This document shows positions 4,500-7,596 of a DNA stretch of 7,596 nucleotides, one piece after another; position 1 is the stretch's first letter, and each line of letters opens with the position of its first letter. A model generated the notes under the pieces. It saw only the letters and a program-made list of their open reading frames with translations. It had not been told where the DNA came from and ran no database searches. The position numbers and the translations under genes are program-made. Source of the stretch: an uncultured Collinsella sp. (lineage in GTDB: Bacteria; Actinomycetota; Coriobacteriia; Coriobacteriales; Coriobacteriaceae). The DNA is taken from contig UQZC01000073.1 of NCBI GenBank assembly GCA_900545505.1, positions 1-7,596 of the forward strand. Reading direction: 5' to 3'.

Positions 4500-5660
4500 C
4501 TACTTGAAGAGCTCGTCGGCGAGGGCCTCGATCTGGGCGCGCGAGGCGTCGTTGAGCGAGCCCAGCACAGTCACCTTGTTCTGCGTCAGGGTGATGTCCT
4601 TCATGCCCTCGAGCTCCTTGGTCATAACCTTGGCAGCTGCGGGCGCCCAGGAACCGGACTCGACAAGCGCCACGGTGCGGTTCTGGTAGGCATGCTCGGC
4701 AAGTGTGTGGATAAAGGTGCTCATGAACGGGAAGATCTCGCCCTGATAGGTGATGGAAGCGAGCACCAGGCGGTCGTAGCGGAACGCATCCTCAACGGCC
4801 TCGGCCATGTCGTCGCGAGCCAGGTCAAAGACGGAGACCTTCTGGCCGCGAGCCTCAAGCGCAGATGCGAGCTCCTCGACGGCAGCTTTCAGATGGCCAT
4901 ACACGCTCGCATAGGCAATCGTGATGCCCTCGTCCTCGGGCTGATAGCTCGACCAGGTGTTATAGGTGTCGAGGTAGTAGCCCAGGTTCTCGGTCAGCAC
5001 GGGGCCGTGGAGCGGGCAGATGATCTGGATGTCCAGGTCGGCGGCCTTCTTGAGGACGGCCTGCACGAACTTGCCGAACTTACCGACGATGCCAAAGTAG
5101 TAGCGGCGAGCCTCGCAAGCCCAGCCCTCGGGATCCTCGATGTCGTTGGCGCCAAACTTGCCAAAGCCGTCGGCACTAAAGAGCACCTTGTCGGTGGACT
5201 CGTAGGAGAAAATCACCTCGGGCCAGTGAACGTTGGGAGCGCCGATAAACGTTAGGCTGTGGCCGCCCAGATCGAGCACATCGCCCTCTTTGACGACCAT
5301 TTTGCGCTCGGGGAAGTCGGTGCCAAAGTAGTTGACCATCATGCGGAAAGCACCCATGCTGGCCACGATCTGCGCCTGGGGATAGCGCTCCATAAAGGCA
5401 GCGATACCGGCGGAGTGATCGGGCTCCATGTGATGGACAACCAGGTAGTCGGGCGTACGGCCATCGAGCACGGCCTCGAGGTTGCCGAGCCACTCGTCGA
5501 CAAAGTCAGCGTCAACCGAATCGGCGACAGCAATCTTTTCGCCCAAGATAACGTAGCTGTTGTATGCCATGCCGTTCTCGGACACGTCGTACTGGCCCTC
5601 GAACAGGTCAATGTCGTGATCGTCGACACCGATGTAGCGGATATCCTTGGTGATCTCCAT
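4500..5660 (-). CDS. fprA: Flavodiiron protein (A-type flavoprotein), O2/NO reductase
   Basis: A 386-residue cytoplasmic two-domain enzyme. Residues about 1-245 form the metallo-beta-lactamase-like diiron domain. All six iron ligands are identifiable: H77, E79 and D81 in HMEPDH, H145 in PNVHWPEV, D164 in FSADGFG and H218 in CPLHGP. Residues about 247-386 form a flavodoxin-like FMN domain, with the phosphate loop around YASVYGH (250-256) and ESGSWAP (334-340) near the flavin. Such proteins reduce O2 to water or NO to N2O and protect anaerobes; which gas is preferred cannot be read here. No fused rubredoxin or flavin reductase domain follows, so electrons must come from a separate partner not in the window. 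The frame is open to 5723, but ATG 5660 with AGGAGG nine bases upstream gives the family-typical start MEITKDIRYIGV. It lies 129 bp behind the LacI-type gene on the same strand. Confidence 0.93.
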   Translation of the reverse strand: MEITKDIRYIGVDDHDIDLFEGQYDVSENGMAYNSYVILGEKIAVADSVDADFVDEWLGNLEAVLDGRTPDYLVVHHMEPDHSAGIAAFMERYPQAQIVASMGAFRMMVNYFGTDFPERKMVVKEGDVLDLGGHSLTFIGAPNVHWPEVIFSYESTDKVLFSADGFGKFGANDIEDPEGWACEARRYYFGIVGKFGKFVQAVLKKAADLDIQIICPLHGPVLTENLGYYLDTYNTWSSYQPEDEGITIAYASVYGHLKAAVEELASALEARGQKVSVFDLARDDMAEAVEDAFRYDRLVLASITYQGEIFPFMSTFIHTLAEHAYQNRTVALVESGSWAPAAAKVMTKELEGMKDITLTQNKVTVLGSLNDASRAQIEALADELFK

Positions 5661-5669
5661 CAGGCAAAG

Positions 5670-5675
5670 CCTCCT
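5670..5675 (-). promoter_or_regulatory. Ribosome binding site deciding the fprA start
   Basis: On the minus strand AGGAGG lies nine bases before the ATG at 5660. This excludes the longer frame from 5723, whose extra residues would overlap the promoter. Confidence 0.75.
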
Positions 5676-5676
5676 A

Positions 5677-5729
5677 GATAGACAAAAGAACCCGTCTATC
5701 ATAGCACTCGCCTTCATAGCCACGGCTAT
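5677..5729 (-). promoter_or_regulatory. Candidate fprA promoter with two inverted repeats
   Basis: On the minus strand TGCTATGAT (5706-5698) is an extended -10 box with 5 of 6 matches in the hexamer; no convincing -35 is present. An interrupted palindrome, GATAGAC (5677-5683) and GTCTATC (5694-5700) ten bases apart, overlaps the -10 and the expected start near 5691. A second palindrome, ATAGCC (5716-5721), AC, GGCTAT (5724-5729), lies just upstream in the -35 area. Weak -35 contact plus flanking dyads is what a regulated promoter looks like. The regulator is unknown. Confidence 0.4.
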
Positions 5730-5789
5730 CTGTCAGCATCCTTATCGATTGTTATTGAGGCGGAATATTGAGCCGATGAGCTGCGGAAA

Positions 5790-6821
5790 CTATGCGCGGG
5801 GAGCTGCCGTGGTATGCCGAACGATGAGCTGACCGGGAATACGAATGGCAACGGTTTTGCCCGCCGTACCCGCCTCGGGAACCGCATGCTCAAACACCTC
5901 GCGTCCGCGCTGATGTAGATCGAATCGCACGGTCGTGAGCTCGTTGTGTGCCACAAAATCATCGAGCGAATCGTCGACGCCCACCACGCTCACGTCCTCG
6001 GGCACGCGCAGGCCGCTATCACGCAGCGCTGCAATCGCGCCATTTGCCATCTGGTCGTTTGCCGCGTAAATCGCCGTCATGGTGCGATCGTGCTCGGCCA
6101 GGTACCTACCGGCCTCGTAGCCGCTGTTGGCAGACCAGTCGCCCTCGAGCGGCTCTGCCGGCTCGATGTGTTTACGCTCGAGCGCATCCTGCCAACCGGC
6201 TCGACGAAATTGCTCGTCGACCGAGAACGACGGGCCGCCAATATAGCGAATCTGCCCGTGCCCCAGCTTAAACAGGTGATCCATAAGCAAGAGCGAGCAG
6301 CCGTAATGGTCGGAATCGACCGTAGTCACGCGCGGATGCGCGTACATGGTAACGATGACCGTTCCAATGCCCGGCAGTGGATCAAACGTCTCAAAATCGG
6401 GCGCCATGCGGCTCATGCCGATGATGATGCCGTCCACCGGCAATGCGGCCATACGACGCGTGGCCTCGGCAAGCGAGAATTCCTCAGTCTTGGACATCTC
6501 GACCAGCGTGATGGCGCAATTATGCTCGCGAGCAGCGCTGGCGATGCCGTCGATCATTGAGAGGTTGCCAAACTTGGTGACATCGTTGATGCATAGGCCG
6601 ACCGAATGGTAACGGCCGTCGCGCAGCGAGCGACCGGCGTAACTCGGACGAAAGCCGAGCTCTTGCATAGCAGCCTGCACGCGCTGGCGCGTCTGCTCGT
6701 TAACGTTGGGCAAGCCGTTGGCGACGCGCGAAACCGTCTGCTGCGAAACGCCGGCAGCGCGGGCGACGTCAGCCATGGAGACCGGACGCGAACTGGTATC
6801 GTTGGACGGGCGCCTTGCCAC
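5790..6821 (-). CDS. LacI/GalR-family transcriptional repressor
   Basis: A 343-residue cytoplasmic regulator. Residues about 13-66 are the LacI DNA-binding domain: VSMADVARAAGVSQQTVSRV (14-33) is the helix-turn-helix, and NGLPNVNEQTRQRV with LGFRPSYAGRSLR is the usual hinge lead-in. The remainder is a periplasmic-binding-protein-like sugar sensor, including VDSDHYG, the run YAANDQMANGAIAALRDSG and PEDVSVVGVDDS. Translation begins at GTG 6821, preceded by GAAGGTGATC (6833-6824), nearly perfect against the 16S 3' end. It is divergent from galactokinase, and the shared intergenic region holds three CpG-centred operator words, so it most likely represses galK and itself in response to galactose or a related sugar. 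The link to galactose rests on gene position. No clear terminator follows the stop at 5790, so readthrough into fprA is possible. Confidence 0.93.
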   Translation of the reverse strand: MARRPSNDTSSRPVSMADVARAAGVSQQTVSRVANGLPNVNEQTRQRVQAAMQELGFRPSYAGRSLRDGRYHSVGLCINDVTKFGNLSMIDGIASAAREHNCAITLVEMSKTEEFSLAEATRRMAALPVDGIIIGMSRMAPDFETFDPLPGIGTVIVTMYAHPRVTTVDSDHYGCSLLLMDHLFKLGHGQIRYIGGPSFSVDEQFRRAGWQDALERKHIEPAEPLEGDWSANSGYEAGRYLAEHDRTMTAIYAANDQMANGAIAALRDSGLRVPEDVSVVGVDDSLDDFVAHNELTTVRFDLHQRGREVFEHAVPEAGTAGKTVAIRIPGQLIVRHTTAAPRA

Positions 6822-6823
6822 AG

Positions 6824-6833
6824 GATCACCTTC
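6824..6833 (-). promoter_or_regulatory. Ribosome binding site for the GTG start of the LacI-type gene
   Basis: On the minus strand GAAGGTGATC precedes the GTG at 6821. It matches the anti-Shine-Dalgarno complement at nine of ten positions and justifies a GTG start. Confidence 0.65.
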
Positions 6834-6913
6834 ACCCTTGCGAGATTTGAATAGCGTGAATGCCGGCCCGGGCAGAAATACATCCCGCGCCGAGGCCCGC
6901 TATCGTCGGACGC

Positions 6914-6928
6914 ATGTTAACGTACTCT
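6914..6928. promoter_or_regulatory. LacI-type operator copy 1
   Basis: ATGTTAACGTACTCT has its CpG centre at 6921-6922. The first 14 bases are an exact inverted match to 7039-7052. It lies about 20-35 bases downstream of the predicted start site of the leftward repressor gene, a position that suits autorepression. Confidence 0.65.
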
Positions 6929-6954
6929 ACTTTTTCTATCTGCATCTCTTCTGC

Positions 6955-6983
6955 TTTATAAGTCCATACGGCAGTACCGTTCA
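6955..6983 (-). promoter_or_regulatory. Candidate promoter of the LacI-type gene
   Basis: On the minus strand TATAAA (6960-6955) is a good -10 box. The hexamer 17 bases upstream, TGAACG (6983-6978), is a poor -35. Transcription would begin near 6948 and give a leader of about 126 bases that crosses operator copy 1. Confidence 0.4.
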
Positions 6984-7033
6984 CGGCTGTATTTCTACCG
7001 ATTACCAGATTCTCAAAAAGTGACAAGCGATGT

Positions 7034-7052
7034 GTTATGAGTACGTTAACAT
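7034..7052. promoter_or_regulatory. LacI-type operator copy 2
   Basis: GTTATGAGTACGTTAACA (7034-7051) is an exact 18-base inverted match to 7102-7119, and 7039-7052 matches copy 1 over 14 bases. Read on the minus strand as ATGTTAACGTACTCA, it fits the Gram-positive LacI/CcpA-type consensus WTGNNARCGNWWWCA at all but one position. It covers the proposed galK -35. Confidence 0.75.
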
Positions 7053-7074
7053 AGCCCGTAACATGCGGTATCGT
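7046..7074 (+). promoter_or_regulatory. Candidate galK promoter
   Basis: TTAACA (7046-7051; 5 of 6 matches to TTGACA), a 17-base gap and TATCGT (7069-7074; 4 of 6) form a promoter whose -35 is inside operator copy 2. Transcription would begin near 7081, with operator copy 3 in the early transcribed region and a leader of about 79 bases. Confidence 0.5.
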
Positions 7075-7094
7075 GAACACTTGGTTCATACCGC
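7065..7094. repeat. Inverted repeat between operator copies 2 and 3
   Basis: GCGGTAT (7065-7071) and ATACCGC (7088-7094) are exact complements. Inside them GAAC (7075-7078) pairs with GTTC (7084-7087) around ACTTG, leaving CGT (7072-7074) as a bulge on the left. It overlaps the -10 and start site of the proposed galK promoter, so it could be a second protein site or a hairpin at the 5' end of the transcript. Confidence 0.55.
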
Positions 7095-7100
7095 TACAAG

Positions 7101-7119
7101 TTGTTAACGTACTCATAAC
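7101..7119. promoter_or_regulatory. LacI-type operator copy 3
   Basis: TTGTTAACGTACTCA (7101-7115) has its CpG centre at 7108-7109. Bases 7102-7119 are the exact reverse complement of copy 2. It lies about 20-38 bases downstream of the proposed galK start site, where a bound repressor would block elongation or loop to copy 2. Confidence 0.75.
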
Positions 7120-7146
7120 GACGCAAAACCCACCCGGGCACGCCAA

Positions 7147-7154
7147 GGAAAGGA
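7147..7154 (+). promoter_or_regulatory. Ribosome binding site of galK
   Basis: GGAAAGGA ends five bases before the ATG at 7160 and supports that start. Confidence 0.65.
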
Positions 7155-7159
7155 CTCCC

Positions 7160-7596
7160 ATGACCACCCCCGACGAAAAGACATTCGCCACGCTCACCAA
7201 GCTGTTCGAGGAGGAGTTTGGCCCCATCGGCGACCGCCAGGTGCTCTACGTGCACGCGCCCGGCCGTTCCGAGATCAGCGGCAACCACACCGACCACGAG
7301 GGCGGCCACGTTATCGCCGGCTCGCTCGATGTCGCCGTCGACGGCATCGCCGTGGCAACCGATTCCAACAAGGTTCGCGTCGCCGACGAGGGCTATCCTA
7401 CGTTTGAGATCACGCTCGACACGCTGGATATTCAAGAGTCCGAGAAGGGCACGTCCGCAAGCCTCGTCCGCGGTATGGCCCACGAGATTGCAGCGCTTGG
7501 TGTTGAGCCCAAGGGCTTCGACTTCGCCTTTACTTGCTCCGTCCCTTCGGGCGGCGGCCTATCCAGCTCCGCTGCCGTCGAGGCCGCGGACGGTCG
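7160..7596 (+). CDS. galK: Galactokinase, N-terminal part, cut by the window edge
   Basis: The first 145 codons of a GHMP-family sugar kinase; the frame is still open at the right edge. Galactokinase phosphorylates galactose at C1 with ATP, the entry step of the Leloir pathway, in the cytoplasm. The galactokinase signature appears as HAPGRSEISGNHTDHEGG (32-49), and the ATP-binding GHMP motif as SVPSGGGLSSSAA (127-139). In well-studied galactokinases the signature reads GRVNLIGEHTDY; here the Glu that contacts the sugar is replaced by Asn (N42) and the Tyr by His (H46), while R36, H43 and D45 are kept. This variant form is, as far as I recall, found in galactokinases of some anaerobes. The divergent LacI-type regulator and the operators upstream support a sugar-inducible kinase. 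Another aldohexose kinase of the same family remains possible. The C-terminal half with the catalytic Asp is not in view. Confidence 0.88.
   Translation, partial: MTTPDEKTFATLTKLFEEEFGPIGDRQVLYVHAPGRSEISGNHTDHEGGHVIAGSLDVAVDGIAVATDSNKVRVADEGYPTFEITLDTLDIQESEKGTSASLVRGMAHEIAALGVEPKGFDFAFTCSVPSGGGLSSSAAVEAADG

Noticed and set aside
4488..5255. A 255-codon rightward open frame
   Set aside because: It is antisense to the flavodiiron gene, which has all six metal ligands; the antisense product has no recognisable domain and no ribosome binding site.
6968..6991. Direct repeat ACGGCAGTA / ACGGCTGTA
   Set aside because: It is short, imperfect and only two copies; it overlaps the predicted repressor promoter but nothing else supports a binding site.
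6914..7119. Repeated GTTAAC words as a CRISPR array or transposon ends
   Set aside because: There are only three copies in mixed orientation at unequal spacing, each CpG-centred and placed at promoter positions between a LacI-type gene and galK, which points to operators.
7094..7483. A 129-codon leftward open frame near the right edge
   Set aside because: It is antisense to galactokinase and covers the operator region; the rightward frame carries both galactokinase and GHMP motifs.

Overview
The window looks like a stretch of chromosome from a Coriobacteriia-type actinobacterium, most likely Collinsella or a close relative. This rests on the GC-rich genes, strong purine-rich ribosome binding sites, and the combination of an anaerobe-type flavodiiron protein, class II aldolase, DeoR and LacI regulators and an 'SEISGNHTDH'-type galactokinase. 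The genus is inferred from gene content and style; no 16S or other marker is present.

Layout. (1) Bases 1-2107, rightward: a 253-bp leader with no gene I can support, a possible 69-aa protein with a good ribosome binding site, an AraC-family cupin/HTH regulator that may be translated from a leaderless mRNA, and a HAD-superfamily phosphatase 56 bp downstream. (2) Bases 2108-2429, between convergent genes: two diverged tandem copies of a roughly 75-bp element. The second copy carries a perfect 29-bp inverted repeat that encloses a symmetric intrinsic terminator. (3) Bases 2430-4425: a leftward class II (fructose/tagatose) bisphosphate aldolase and a divergent rightward DeoR-family sugar-phosphate regulator, sharing a 334-bp control region. 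(4) Bases 4426-5660: a terminator hairpin, then a leftward flavodiiron protein (FprA type) with all six diiron ligands. (5) Bases 5790-7596: a leftward LacI/GalR-type repressor divergent from galactokinase, which runs off the right edge. Their 338-bp intergenic region holds three copies of a CpG-centred LacI-type operator word, one near the predicted repressor promoter and two bracketing the predicted galK promoter.

How it fits together. The right half is a sugar-use region. Galactokinase starts galactose catabolism and is probably controlled by the divergent LacI-type protein, which also appears to control itself. The aldolase splits a ketohexose bisphosphate and sits opposite a DeoR regulator whose family senses phosphorylated sugars; the aldolase could serve central glycolysis or a tagatose/galactitol branch. 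The flavodiiron protein is an oxygen or nitric oxide defence enzyme of anaerobes and has no evident link to the sugar genes. The strongest less-routine signals are the three-operator lacI/galK control region and the nested inverted-repeat terminator at 2272-2396. I see no CRISPR array, tRNA, rRNA, transposase or defence system, and I do not claim a new multi-gene system here.
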